Part shown: one piece after another, positions 38,520 to 47,099 of the stretch
How the letters are laid out: each line of letters begins with the position of its first letter
Position numbering within the stretch: the first letter of the stretch is position 1
DNA from: CAYQSU01 sp964420325
GTDB lineage: Bacteria > Pseudomonadota > Alphaproteobacteria > Rhodospirillales > Defluviicoccaceae
DNA length: 54,756 nt
Direction of reading: 5' to 3'
Assembly (NCBI GenBank): GCA_964420325.1
Contig: CAYQSU010000015.1
Span: 1 to 54,756 of the forward strand
Made by a program: the position numbers and the translations under genes
The notes under the pieces: model-generated
Databases searched by the model: none
Told to the model about the DNA's origin: nothing
What the model saw: only the letters and a program-made list of their open reading frames with translations

Positions 38520-41039
38520 TCAGGCGTTTGGGGTCACCTCGACCGGGCTGACGCCCCAGATGTCCTTGGCATACTCGCTGATCGTGCGGTCGGAGCTGAA
38601 CCGACCGGTTCGGGCGACGTTGATGATCGCCTTCCTGGTCCATGCGTCGTCGTCCCGGTAGAGCTGATCCACGCGGGACTGCGCGTCGATGTAGCCGCGC
38701 AGATCGGCGAGGTTCATGTAGAAGTCGCCCTCCTCGAGGAGGGTGGTGACGATCGGCCGGAAGATCCCGGGCTCGGTCAGGCTGAAGAAGTCGTTGCGGA
38801 TGAGATCGATGGCCCGCCGGATCTCGTCGTCGTGTTCGTAGATCTCCCGCGGATTGTAGCCGGGCCGCCGCGCCTCGACCTGTTCGGCGGTCATCCCGAA
38901 GATGAAGATGTTGTCCTCGCCGACCTCGTCCTTGATCTCGATGTTGGCGCCGTCAAGGGTGCCGACGGTGAGCGCTCCGTTCATGGCGAACTTCATGTTG
39001 CCGGTGCCCGACGCTTCCATGCCGGCCGTCGAGATCTGCTCGCTCAGCTCCGCGGCGGGAATGATCTTCTCCGCCAGCGAGACCCGGTAGTCGGGCAGGA
39101 ACAGCACCTTCAGCCGGTCCTGGAGATCCGGGTCGTAGTTGATCACGCCGCCCACCTGGTTGATGAGCTTGATGATCAGCTTGGCCATGAAGTAGCCCGG
39201 CGCCGCCTTGCCGGCGAAGATGAAGGTTCGGGGCACGATGTCGAGGTTCGGGCTGTCCTTCAGCCGGTTGAACAGGATGATCGTATAGAGGCAGAGGAGA
39301 AGCTGGCGTTTGTACTCGTGAATGCGCTTGATCTGGACGTCGAACATGGACGACGTCGAGACTTTCAACCCGAGCTCCTTCTGGATGTATCTCGCCAGCG
39401 CCTCCTTGTTCGATTGCTTGATCTGCCGGACCTTGCGGCGGAACCCGGCGTCTTCGATTTGGCGCTCGATGCCGCGCAGCTCGTCGAGATTGGTGATCCA
39501 GCCGTCACCGATGGCATCGGTGATCAGGCCGGCGAGGCCGGGGTTGGCCTTCAACAGCCAGCGCCTGGGCGTTACGCCGTTGGTCTTGTTGTTGAATCGG
39601 TCGGGGAAGAACTCGGCGAAGTCCGGCATGGCCCGCGCCTTGAGGAGACGCGTATGCAGGGCGGCGACGCCGTTGGTCGACCGGCTGCCGACGACGCACA
39701 GGTTGGCCATGCGCACCTGCTTCTCCGGAAACTCCTCGATCAGGCTCATCCGCTGCAGGCGGTCCATGTCCGCCGGACAGCGGGTCGCCACCTTGCGCAG
39801 GAACTGGCTGTTGATCTCGTAGATGATCTGGAGGTGGCGCGGAAGCAGCCTCTCGAACATGCTGACCGGCCACTTCTCCAGCGCCTCCGGCAGCAAGGTG
39901 TGGTTGGTGTACCCCGTCGAATTGACGGTCAGCTCCCAGGCTTGGTCCCAGTCGAGGCCCTCGACGTCCATCAGAATCCGCACCAGCTCGGGAATGACGA
40001 TCGCCGGATGGGTGTCGTTCATCTGGATGAAGTTCTTGTCGGGGAAGGCGCTCCAATCGTTGTTGTCGGCCTTGAAGCGACGGATGATGTCCTGAATCGA
40101 GCAGGAGACGAAGAAGTACTGCTGCCTGAGCCGCAGCTCGCGGCCGGCGTAGATGGCGTCGCTGGGATAGAGAACCTTGGTCAGATTCTCGGCCATCACC
40201 TTGTCCTCCACGGCTTCGACGTAGGAGCCGCGGCTGAAGTTGTGGAAGTCGAACTCCTGGGTGGCGTTGGCCGTCCACAGGCGGAGCGTGTTGACGTTGT
40301 AGGCGCCGTAACCGACGATCGGGGTGTCGTACGGCATGCCGACGATGGGCCGCGTATCGACCCAGCGCCAGCGCGGCTTGCCGTTGGTCCGCTGCGCCTC
40401 GGCACGCCCTTCGAAGTGGACGACATACGAGTACTCCGGGTGAGGAATCTCCCACGGGTTGCCGTAGCGGAGCCAGTTGTCCGGCTCCTCCACCTGGTAG
40501 CCGTTCTCGATGCGCTGCTTGAAGATCCCGTAGTCGTAGCGGATGCCGTAGCCGATGGCGGGAAGCTTGAGCGTCGCCATCGAGTCGAGGAAGCAGGCGG
40601 CGAGCCGGCCCAAGCCGCCGTTGCCGAGCGCCGCGTCCACCTCGAGGTCGCGCAGCTCGTCCCAATCGAAATTGAGCCGCCGCATCGCCTGGCGGCAGGT
40701 GTCCTCCATCAACAGGCTGATGACGTTGTTGCCCATCGCGCGACCGATCAGGAACTCGAGGGAGAGGTAGTTGATCCGCTTGACGTTGAGGCGGTGATAG
40801 GTCTGCTGGGTGTGGATCCAGCGGCCGACGAGCCGGTCGCGAACCGCCATTGCGAGCGCGTGGTAGCTGTCCAGCTTCGTCGCCGAGTACCGGTCTTTCG
40901 CCAGCGTGAAATGCAGGTGAAAGTTGAAGCTCTGGACCAGGCTATCGACGTCGGTGCCGGTGTGATAGCCCTCCGGAACCTCGTGGATGTCCTGCCGGGT
41001 CTTGGACTTGGTCTCTGTCGTGCTCTCGGCCTTGGCCAT
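38520..41039 (-). CDS. glgP: Glycogen phosphorylase (GT35)
   Basis: GlgP releases glucose 1-phosphate from glycogen ends. The 839-residue protein has the conserved N-terminal RYLSLEFLIGR-type segment (INYLSLEFLIGRAMGNN), NGGLGRLAACFLDSMATL, KTNGVTPRRWL, and the pyridoxal-phosphate Lys in EASGTGNMKFAMNGALTVGT. Length and motifs match the bacterial family. The ATG at 41039 is preceded by GGGGAG. It is divergent from the second glgB-like gene, sharing a gap of about 490 bases, and its products would feed glycolysis. Confidence 0.96.
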   Translation of the reverse strand: MAKAESTTETKSKTRQDIHEVPEGYHTGTDVDSLVQSFNFHLHFTLAKDRYSATKLDSYHALAMAVRDRLVGRWIHTQQTYHRLNVKRINYLSLEFLIGRAMGNNVISLLMEDTCRQAMRRLNFDWDELRDLEVDAALGNGGLGRLAACFLDSMATLKLPAIGYGIRYDYGIFKQRIENGYQVEEPDNWLRYGNPWEIPHPEYSYVVHFEGRAEAQRTNGKPRWRWVDTRPIVGMPYDTPIVGYGAYNVNTLRLWTANATQEFDFHNFSRGSYVEAVEDKVMAENLTKVLYPSDAIYAGRELRLRQQYFFVSCSIQDIIRRFKADNNDWSAFPDKNFIQMNDTHPAIVIPELVRILMDVEGLDWDQAWELTVNSTGYTNHTLLPEALEKWPVSMFERLLPRHLQIIYEINSQFLRKVATRCPADMDRLQRMSLIEEFPEKQVRMANLCVVGSRSTNGVAALHTRLLKARAMPDFAEFFPDRFNNKTNGVTPRRWLLKANPGLAGLITDAIGDGWITNLDELRGIERQIEDAGFRRKVRQIKQSNKEALARYIQKELGLKVSTSSMFDVQIKRIHEYKRQLLLCLYTIILFNRLKDSPNLDIVPRTFIFAGKAAPGYFMAKLIIKLINQVGGVINYDPDLQDRLKVLFLPDYRVSLAEKIIPAAELSEQISTAGMEASGTGNMKFAMNGALTVGTLDGANIEIKDEVGEDNIFIFGMTAEQVEARRPGYNPREIYEHDDEIRRAIDLIRNDFFSLTEPGIFRPIVTTLLEEGDFYMNLADLRGYIDAQSRVDQLYRDDDAWTRKAIINVARTGRFSSDRTISEYAKDIWGVSPVEVTPNA

Positions 41040-41533
41040 GCTGTTTCACTCCCCGCTCTCTGTCTTCATCTGCTGGCCCGGCGGAACGATCTGATCTTGA
41101 TCATGCCGGCGTGAGGGCGCGGACACCCCGCAGGAGTTGAACGCCGTATTCCCCCCGTGGCGGGCACGCACCCTCCCGGAGCCTCGGCGGTACCGACGAT
41201 CCGGATTGGCGGGCACTATAGCTTGCGCCCTGGGGCTCTTCAAATAGATGCGGGGAGCGCCGCAAGCAACGCCCGATCGCAGGCCGGGATCCGGCCGGCT
41301 CCGCCCACTTCACAGGCTGCGGATTCCGGGCTACAAGGGTTGCCGGTCCGGCCCGCTCGCGAGCGGGCCCGGAACGCCGGTCGATTCCCAAGAATGGGGG
41401 CTCCCCCCGCATGGCGCCGTGGTCGACGCGCTCGGTGGCGCATGGGTGCCGATGATCGCCCCCGACTCGAGCCGGTGCGCGCCCGATGCCCGTTCCGGCG
41501 GACGTGTTCGCTTTGGAGGACAGGAAAGAGGCG
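41040..41533. promoter_or_regulatory. Divergent region between glgP and the glgB-like gene, with a 20-bp palindrome
   Basis: No supportable gene lies here. The most distinct element is a perfect 20-bp palindrome, GGCCCGCTCGCGAGCGGGCC, at 41350-41369. It could be an operator or the stem of a transcript end. Weak frames on both strands have random GC-rich composition. Promoters for both flanking genes must lie here but could not be assigned. Confidence 0.4.
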
Positions 41534-44332
41534 ATGAAGGACAAGAGAAAGGCGACGGGCAAACGGTCCGAGAGGCAAGAGCCGCGGCTCCCCTCCAGCG
41601 CGGCAGGATCTGAGCGGGAGTCTCCGACCGGAGGGCGGGGAGAAGCCGCCCCGAAGGCTGCGGGCAAGGGCAAGGAGCCGCCTGCGGCAGCGGCCAAGGC
41701 AGCGCCGGCGAGTGAAGCCAAATCGCCGGCGGTCGAGGCCAAGGCCCCGCCTGTCGGCACGGCCGAGCATGCGCCGCTGGGCACGGCGGGTGCGGCGGCC
41801 GCCAAGCCGACGCCACCGCCCGCGGCCTCGAAGCCGACACCGCCCGCGGCCGCCAAGCCGACGCCACCGCCCGCGGCGACGCAGGAGCCGCCTTTGGCCA
41901 AGAGGCCTGCCTCGGCGCAGCCGGTGCCGCGGCCCGGCGAGGGCTCGGCCGGCAGGCCGGCCGCGAAGCCGGAGTCAGTAGAGGAGGCGAAAGCCAAGTC
42001 CGCCCCTGCCGAGCCGGCGATCGCGAGGCCGAGTCCAGCGGGCGCACCCGCGGCAGCCGCCGCGGCCGAGAGGGCCCGGCCTGTGCGCCAGGCGCCGCTT
42101 CCGCCGCTTGCCGACGACGATCAGGTGCAGGCGGTGATCGCCGCCGACCACCGGGATCCGTTCGCCTTTCTCGGCATGCATGCGCTCGCCGACGACGCGC
42201 TTGTGGTGCGCGCGTTCGTGCCGCAGGCCCGATCGGTTGCGGTGATCGACAGGGCGAACGGGAAGGCCGTGGCGAACCTCGAGCGGATCCATCCCGAGGG
42301 CCTGTTCGCCGGCGCGATCCTCGATCGCCGGGCGCGCTTTCCTTATCGCCTGAGGATCGAGACGGCGGAAGGCCGGGCCGATGCCGAGGATGCCTACAGG
42401 TTTCCTCCGCTCCTTGGCGAAGCGGACTGGCGGCGCTTGGCCGAGGGCAGCGACCTGCACAGCTACGAGCGGCTCGGCGCCCATCCGACGACGATCGAGG
42501 GCGTGCCCGGAGTCGCGTTCGCGGTCTGGGCGCCGAACGCCCACCGCGTCGCGGTCGTCGGCGAATTCAACGCCTGGGACGGGCGCCGCCACGGCATGCG
42601 CTTCCGTCACGAGTGCGGCGTTTGGGAACTGTTCGTTCCCGAAGCCCGAGTCGGCCAGTACTACAAGTACGAGATCAAGGCGAAACCGGGCGCCCAGCCG
42701 CTGCAGAAGGTCGATCCCTACGCGTTCCGAGCCGAGCGGTGGCCGGGGTCCGCGGCCCAGGTTGTCGATCTCGCGGACTATCACTGGGGCGATCGCGCCT
42801 GGATGACGTCGCGCGGGCCGCGCAACCGCCGGGACGCGCCGATCGCGATCTATGAGGTTCACCTCGGCTCGTGGCGACGCGTTCCGGAGGAGGACAACCG
42901 CTGGCTGACCTATCGCGAACTCGCCGCCTTCCTGCCCGCCTACGCCAAGGACATGGGCTTTACCCACATTGAGTTCTTGCCACTCGCCGAGTTCAATTTC
43001 GAGGGGGCTTGGGGATACCAGCCGACCGCGCTGTTCGCGCCGACGGGCCGTTTCGGCAGCGCCGATGACTTCCGCTATCTCGTCGATCGCTGCCACCAGG
43101 CAGGGCTCGGGGTCATCCTCAACTGGGTGGCGGCCCAGTTCGCGGACGATCCGAACGGGCTCGTCTGCTTCGACGGCGAGGTGCTTTACGAGCACCCCGA
43201 TCCACTGCAGCGCCACCATCCCCGGTGGCGCACGCTCATGTACGACTATGGTCGCCGCGAGGTGAGCGCGTTCCTCGTCAGCAACGCCCTCTACTGGATG
43301 GACAAGTACCACGTCGACGGCATCCGGCTTCACGGGCTCGCCTCGATCCTCTACCTCGATTACGACCGCGCGCCCGGTGAATGGACGCGCAACCGCTTCG
43401 GCGGCCACGAGAATCTCGAGGCCGTGGATTTCGTGCGCCGGCTCAACGAAGCCGTCTACGCCGAGTTCCCGACGGCGATGACCATGGCGGAGGAGGAGTC
43501 GGGTTGGCCGATGGTGTCGCGGCCGACTTTCCTCGGCGGCCTCGGATTCGGTTTCAAGTGGAACGAGGCATGGCTCCGCGAAACGCTGCGCTACCTGAGC
43601 CGCAATCCCGTCCACCGCAAGTACTATCACGACGAGGTCACCCACGGTCCGACTTACGCGTTTCAGGAAAACCACGTCCTGCCCCTGTCGCATCTCGAGG
43701 TCGTTCAGGGGAAGGGGCCCGTTCTTGCACGGATGCCGGGCAACTACTGGGACAAGTTCGCCCATCTGCGCCTGTTCTATGCGTTCATGTACACGCAGCC
43801 CGGCAAGAAGCTGGTGTTCATGGGCGACGAGTTCGCCCACGGCCGCGAGTGGAACCACGAGATCAGCCTCGACTGGCACCTCCTGGAAGACCGCCTTCAC
43901 CGCGGCGTGCAAACGCTGGTTCGCGACCTCAACGGCCTCTATGCCTCGACGGCGGCCCTCTGCGAGCTCGATTGCGAGGATGCCGGGTTCGCCTGGATCG
44001 ACTGCAACGACTCCGACCAGAGCGTGGTCTCGTACCTCCGCCTGGCTCGCGACGGCAAGGGAACGGTTGCCGTCGCCTGCAACTTCACCCCGGTGGTGCG
44101 GCGCGGCTATCGCATCGGCGTGCCGGCGGCGGGGTTCTGGGCCGAGCGCCTCAACACGGACGCGGAACGCTACGGCGGAAGCAACGTCGGCAATGCCGGC
44201 GGTGTCGAGGCGTTGAACGAACCGATGCACGGGCGGCCCTTTGCGTTGGCTTTGACGCTGCCGCCGTATTCTGCGGTGGTGCTGCAGCACGTTGACGAGC
44301 GGCCAACCGAGGTGGCCCGCGGGCACGATTGA
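41534..44332 (+). CDS. GlgB-like pseudoenzyme with long Ala/Pro/Lys-rich N-terminal extension
   Basis: This 932-residue paralogue aligns with the 765-residue GlgB at 25185 from about residue 197 onward, with a constant offset of 183 through the barrel. The active site is lost: the nucleophile Asp is His600 (GIRLHGLASIL), the transition-state Asp is Leu721 (LPLSHLEVVQG), and the region I Asp and His are Asn530 and Gln535 (ILNWVAAQF). Glu653 (MTMAEEESGWP) and the CBM48-like domain (AVWAPNAHRVAVVGEFNAWDG) remain. Residues 1-180 are low complexity: first basic (KDKRKATGK), then Ala/Pro with repeated KPTPP units, probably disordered. The frame is open throughout, so it is kept as a protein. An in-frame ATG at 41486 is the alternative start; the one at 41534 has AGGAAAGAGG in front. 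A non-catalytic glycogen-binding or scaffolding role is inferred. Confidence 0.88.
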   Translation: MKDKRKATGKRSERQEPRLPSSAAGSERESPTGGRGEAAPKAAGKGKEPPAAAAKAAPASEAKSPAVEAKAPPVGTAEHAPLGTAGAAAAKPTPPPAASKPTPPAAAKPTPPPAATQEPPLAKRPASAQPVPRPGEGSAGRPAAKPESVEEAKAKSAPAEPAIARPSPAGAPAAAAAAERARPVRQAPLPPLADDDQVQAVIAADHRDPFAFLGMHALADDALVVRAFVPQARSVAVIDRANGKAVANLERIHPEGLFAGAILDRRARFPYRLRIETAEGRADAEDAYRFPPLLGEADWRRLAEGSDLHSYERLGAHPTTIEGVPGVAFAVWAPNAHRVAVVGEFNAWDGRRHGMRFRHECGVWELFVPEARVGQYYKYEIKAKPGAQPLQKVDPYAFRAERWPGSAAQVVDLADYHWGDRAWMTSRGPRNRRDAPIAIYEVHLGSWRRVPEEDNRWLTYRELAAFLPAYAKDMGFTHIEFLPLAEFNFEGAWGYQPTALFAPTGRFGSADDFRYLVDRCHQAGLGVILNWVAAQFADDPNGLVCFDGEVLYEHPDPLQRHHPRWRTLMYDYGRREVSAFLVSNALYWMDKYHVDGIRLHGLASILYLDYDRAPGEWTRNRFGGHENLEAVDFVRRLNEAVYAEFPTAMTMAEEESGWPMVSRPTFLGGLGFGFKWNEAWLRETLRYLSRNPVHRKYYHDEVTHGPTYAFQENHVLPLSHLEVVQGKGPVLARMPGNYWDKFAHLRLFYAFMYTQPGKKLVFMGDEFAHGREWNHEISLDWHLLEDRLHRGVQTLVRDLNGLYASTAALCELDCEDAGFAWIDCNDSDQSVVSYLRLARDGKGTVAVACNFTPVVRRGYRIGVPAAGFWAERLNTDAERYGGSNVGNAGGVEALNEPMHGRPFALALTLPPYSAVVLQHVDERPTEVARGHD

Positions 44333-44505
44333 GCCGTGGCCGCGGAGGGCTCGCCGCCGCGGTTCGCCGCGGGCGAGCGGCCGCGGCGCAGATTCCGGGG
44401 TGCTCCGCCGTCAAAAACCGCTACAATGCCCGTCGTCGCAGGCACGGGCACCGGCATCAGCATCGGAAACAAGCCGGCTGCGGGCTCGGCGACGGGAGGG
44501 TCACG

Positions 44506-44847
44506 GTGCATGAAATGTCGCTCTGCGAGAGCCTCGTCCGCATTCTCGAACGGGAGGCGAGAGCGCACAACTTCCGGCGCGTGACGGTGGTCTATCTCGA
44601 GATCGGCGCCTTCTCGTGCGCGGCACCGTCGGCCTTGGAGTTCTGCTTCAAGGCCGTCACCCGGGGAACGCTGGCCGAGAACGCGCACCTGGAGATCGTC
44701 CGCAACCAGGGTCAGGCGTGGTGCATGAACTGCGGCGAGACCGTGCAGATCCGCGAGCGCTATGATCCCTGCCCGCAGTGCGGCGGCTATGAGCTGCAGA
44801 TCACCGGCGGCGACGAGCTACGGGTCCGCGAACTGGAGGTTGCGTGA
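44506..44847 (+). CDS. hypA: Hydrogenase nickel incorporation protein HypA
   Basis: HypA delivers nickel to the large subunit together with HypB. The 113-residue protein begins V/M-H-E-M-S, placing the nickel-binding His at position 2, and has the zinc site CMNC...CPQC near the C-terminus. It starts at a GTG (44506) with GGGAGGG upstream; longer in-frame starts would bury the required N-terminal His. The stop overlaps the start of hypB. It opens the six-gene maturation operon. Confidence 0.94.
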   Translation: MHEMSLCESLVRILEREARAHNFRRVTVVYLEIGAFSCAAPSALEFCFKAVTRGTLAENAHLEIVRNQGQAWCMNCGETVQIRERYDPCPQCGGYELQITGGDELRVRELEVA

Positions 44848-45710
44848 TGTGCAGCATCTGCGGCTGTGGCAACGCGGCAGACCCCGAAGTCGTTGGCGGT
44901 CATGCCCACGACCACGACCATCGTCACGGCGGCCATGACCACGGGCACCATCACCACCGCCACGACCCGCTGACGCAGGCGAGCGCACCGGGCCCGCTCG
45001 GCGGCGTTCACGCGCCGGGCATCGACGCCTCGCGCAGGCTCCGGATCGAAGCCGACATTCTCGGCGAGAACAACCGCTTCGCTGCGGCGAACCGCGCCTT
45101 TCTCGCTGCTCGCAGGGTCTTCGCCCTGAACCTGATGTCGAGCCCGGGCTCGGGCAAGACGACGCTGCTGGTGCGGACCATCGGCGATCTCGGCGGGCGC
45201 TTTCCGATCGCCGTCGTCGAGGGCGACCAGCAGACCTCGCTCGACGCCGAGCGGATCCGCGCCGTCGGCGTGCCGACGCTGCAGATCAACACCGGCAAGG
45301 GCTGCCATCTTGATGCCCACATGGTCGGCCATGCCGTCTCCGACCTCGACCCGGATCCGGGGGCGCTCCTGTTCATCGAGAACGTCGGCAATCTGGTCTG
45401 TCCGGCCGCCTTCGACCTCGGCGAGTCGGTTCGGGTGGTGTTGTTGTCGGTGACCGAGGGCGACGACAAGCCGCTCAAGTACCCGGACATGTTCGCCGCC
45501 GCCGACCTGGTGATCCTGAACAAGGTCGATCTGCTGCCCTACGTCTCGTTCGATCGCGACCGTTGCTTCGAGTTCGCGCGCAGGGTCAGGCCGGGGATCG
45601 AGACGCTCTCGCTGTCTGCGACGACCGGCGAGGGGCTCGATGCGTGGTACGACTGGATCGACCGCCGGCGCGCCGAGGCCGGAGCCGCCGCGGTGCGGGC
45701 GGAGGTCTAG
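44847..45710 (+). CDS. hypB: Hydrogenase nickel insertion GTPase HypB
   Basis: HypB is the GTPase that drives nickel insertion. The 287-residue protein begins MCSICGCGN, the N-terminal metal-binding motif. It continues with a His-rich stretch (about residues 17-38, many His/Asp) for nickel storage and then a G domain with P-loop MSSPGSGKTTL, the metal-site segment GCHLDAHMV, and NKVDLLP. The ATG at 44847 is preferred over the GTG three bases upstream because it places the Cys motif at the N-terminus. Confidence 0.95.
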   Translation: MCSICGCGNAADPEVVGGHAHDHDHRHGGHDHGHHHHRHDPLTQASAPGPLGGVHAPGIDASRRLRIEADILGENNRFAAANRAFLAARRVFALNLMSSPGSGKTTLLVRTIGDLGGRFPIAVVEGDQQTSLDAERIRAVGVPTLQINTGKGCHLDAHMVGHAVSDLDPDPGALLFIENVGNLVCPAAFDLGESVRVVLLSVTEGDDKPLKYPDMFAAADLVILNKVDLLPYVSFDRDRCFEFARRVRPGIETLSLSATTGEGLDAWYDWIDRRRAEAGAAAVRAEV

Positions 45711-45712
45711 TG

Positions 45713-46828
45713 GTGGCCGTCTCGCTGCGCCGCTCCGAGCCCGAGGTGGCGGCTCAGGTCATCCCGCTGCCGCGCAGGATGCCGACCACGCTCGGTGTTG
45801 GGGCCTTTCTAAAGAGCACGGCGTGCCTTGTCGACGGCAGCTGCGCGCTGGTGTCGTGCGAGGCGGGCGACCTCGGGACCGCGGCGGCCGTGCTCTGCTT
45901 CGAGGAGCAGGTGGAGCGGCTGCTCGGGATCGCCGCCGCGGCTCCGGTGGCGGTGGCCCACGATCGTCACCCCGATTTCCACAGCACTCGCCTCGCCCTC
46001 GATCTCGCCGACCGCCTCGGCATCGAGGCCCTCGCGGTCCAGCATCACCATGCGCACATCGCCGCCGTCATGGCCGAGCACGGACTCGAGGAGCCCGTGC
46101 TCGGACTGGCGCTCGACGGCTTCGGGATGGGCGACGACGGCGGGTCCTGGGGCGGGGAGCTGCTTTTCGTCGACGCCGGCGGCTACCGCCGTCTCGGCCA
46201 CCTTGCGCATCTCCCGCAGCCGGGTGGCGACAAGGCGGCGCGGGAACCGTGGCGCATGGGTGCGGCGGCACTCCACGCCGTCGGCCGCGGCGACGAGATC
46301 GTCGCCCGCTTCGGCGCGTTCGCCGGTGCGCCGGTCATCCGGCAGATGCTGGCCCGTGGCATCAACGCGCCGCCGACATCGAGCTGCGGCCGGCTGTTCG
46401 ATGCGGCCTGCGGCCTCCTCGGCGTCAAGCCGGTGGCCCGCTTCGAGGGCGAAGCGCCGATGGCGCTCGAGGCACTGGTGTCGCGGCCGCGGGTCGAAGT
46501 CGGCGGCTGGCGGCTCGACGGCGGCTGTCTCGAGATGACGCCGCTGTTGGCCGCTCTCGCCGACCGGACGCCCGAGGAAGGCTCCGATTTGTTCCATGGC
46601 ACGCTGATCGCCGCGCTCGACGCCTGGGCGGGCTGGGCCTTCGAGGAGACGGGGCTGAAACGCGTCGTCCTCGCCGGCGGCTGCCTTCTCAACAGGGTGC
46701 TGAGAGAGGGGCTCATCGCGAAGCTGGAGGCGCGCGGCCTCGTGCCGCTGTTGCCGCGTCGCCTCGGCCCCGGTGATGCCGCCGTCAGCCTCGGCCAGGC
46801 ATGGGCGGCGGCGATGCGGCGGGGATGA
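45713..46828 (+). CDS. hypF: Short HypF: Kae1-like carbamoyltransferase part only
   Basis: HypF transfers a carbamoyl group to the C-terminal Cys of HypE for cyanide synthesis. Full-length HypF is about 750 residues: acylphosphatase, zinc fingers, YrdC-like adenylation and Kae1-like domains. This 371-residue protein has only the last: GVGAFLKSTACLV, the metal-binding QHHHAHIAAVMAEHG, LDGFGMGDDGGSWGGE, GGDKAAREPWRMG and the C-terminal VLAGGCLLNRVL. There is no frameshifted remainder upstream, since hypB directly abuts it, so the short form is genuine. Short HypF proteins are known (C. necator HypF1, from memory). It starts at GTG 45713 (or 45710) with GGAGG in front. A partner supplying carbamoyl adenylate would be needed. 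Confidence 0.88.
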   Translation: MAVSLRRSEPEVAAQVIPLPRRMPTTLGVGAFLKSTACLVDGSCALVSCEAGDLGTAAAVLCFEEQVERLLGIAAAAPVAVAHDRHPDFHSTRLALDLADRLGIEALAVQHHHAHIAAVMAEHGLEEPVLGLALDGFGMGDDGGSWGGELLFVDAGGYRRLGHLAHLPQPGGDKAAREPWRMGAAALHAVGRGDEIVARFGAFAGAPVIRQMLARGINAPPTSSCGRLFDAACGLLGVKPVARFEGEAPMALEALVSRPRVEVGGWRLDGGCLEMTPLLAALADRTPEEGSDLFHGTLIAALDAWAGWAFEETGLKRVVLAGGCLLNRVLREGLIAKLEARGLVPLLPRRLGPGDAAVSLGQAWAAAMRRG

Positions 46829-46850
46829 ACCGGAAGCGGAGATAGACGTC

Positions 46851-47099
46851 ATGTGCCTTGCAATCCCGGCGCGGGTCACCGCGATCCTCGACAACGGCAT
46901 GGCCATGACCGAGGTCGGCGGCATCGTCAAGGAAGCGAGCCTCGCCCTGGTCGAGGACGTGGCGGTGGATGACTATGTCATCGTTCACGTCGGCTTCGTC
47001 CTCTCCAGGCTCGATCCCGCCGAGGCCGAGGAGACGCTCCGGCTGTTCGCCGAGGCAGGCGTCTTCGACGGGCTCGACGTCGAGGGCGCGCCGCAATGA
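46851..47099 (+). CDS. hypC: Hydrogenase maturation chaperone HypC
   Basis: HypC, with HypD, assembles the Fe(CN)2CO unit and escorts it to the large subunit. The 82-residue protein starts MCLAIPARV, giving the essential N-terminal Cys2, and has the conserved DYVIVHVGFVLSRLDPAEAEE stretch. The stop overlaps the ATG of hypD. Confidence 0.95.
   Translation: MCLAIPARVTAILDNGMAMTEVGGIVKEASLALVEDVAVDDYVIVHVGFVLSRLDPAEAEETLRLFAEAGVFDGLDVEGAPQ

Noticed and set aside
41975..44326. A 783-residue antisense open frame across the glgB-like gene
   Set aside because: The plus-strand product aligns with GlgB from end to end; the antisense frame is a codon-bias shadow.
41534..44332. Calling the second glgB a pseudogene
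   Set aside because: There is no frameshift or internal stop, the fold-defining residues are well kept, and it has a ribosome-binding site. A pseudoenzyme fits better than decay.
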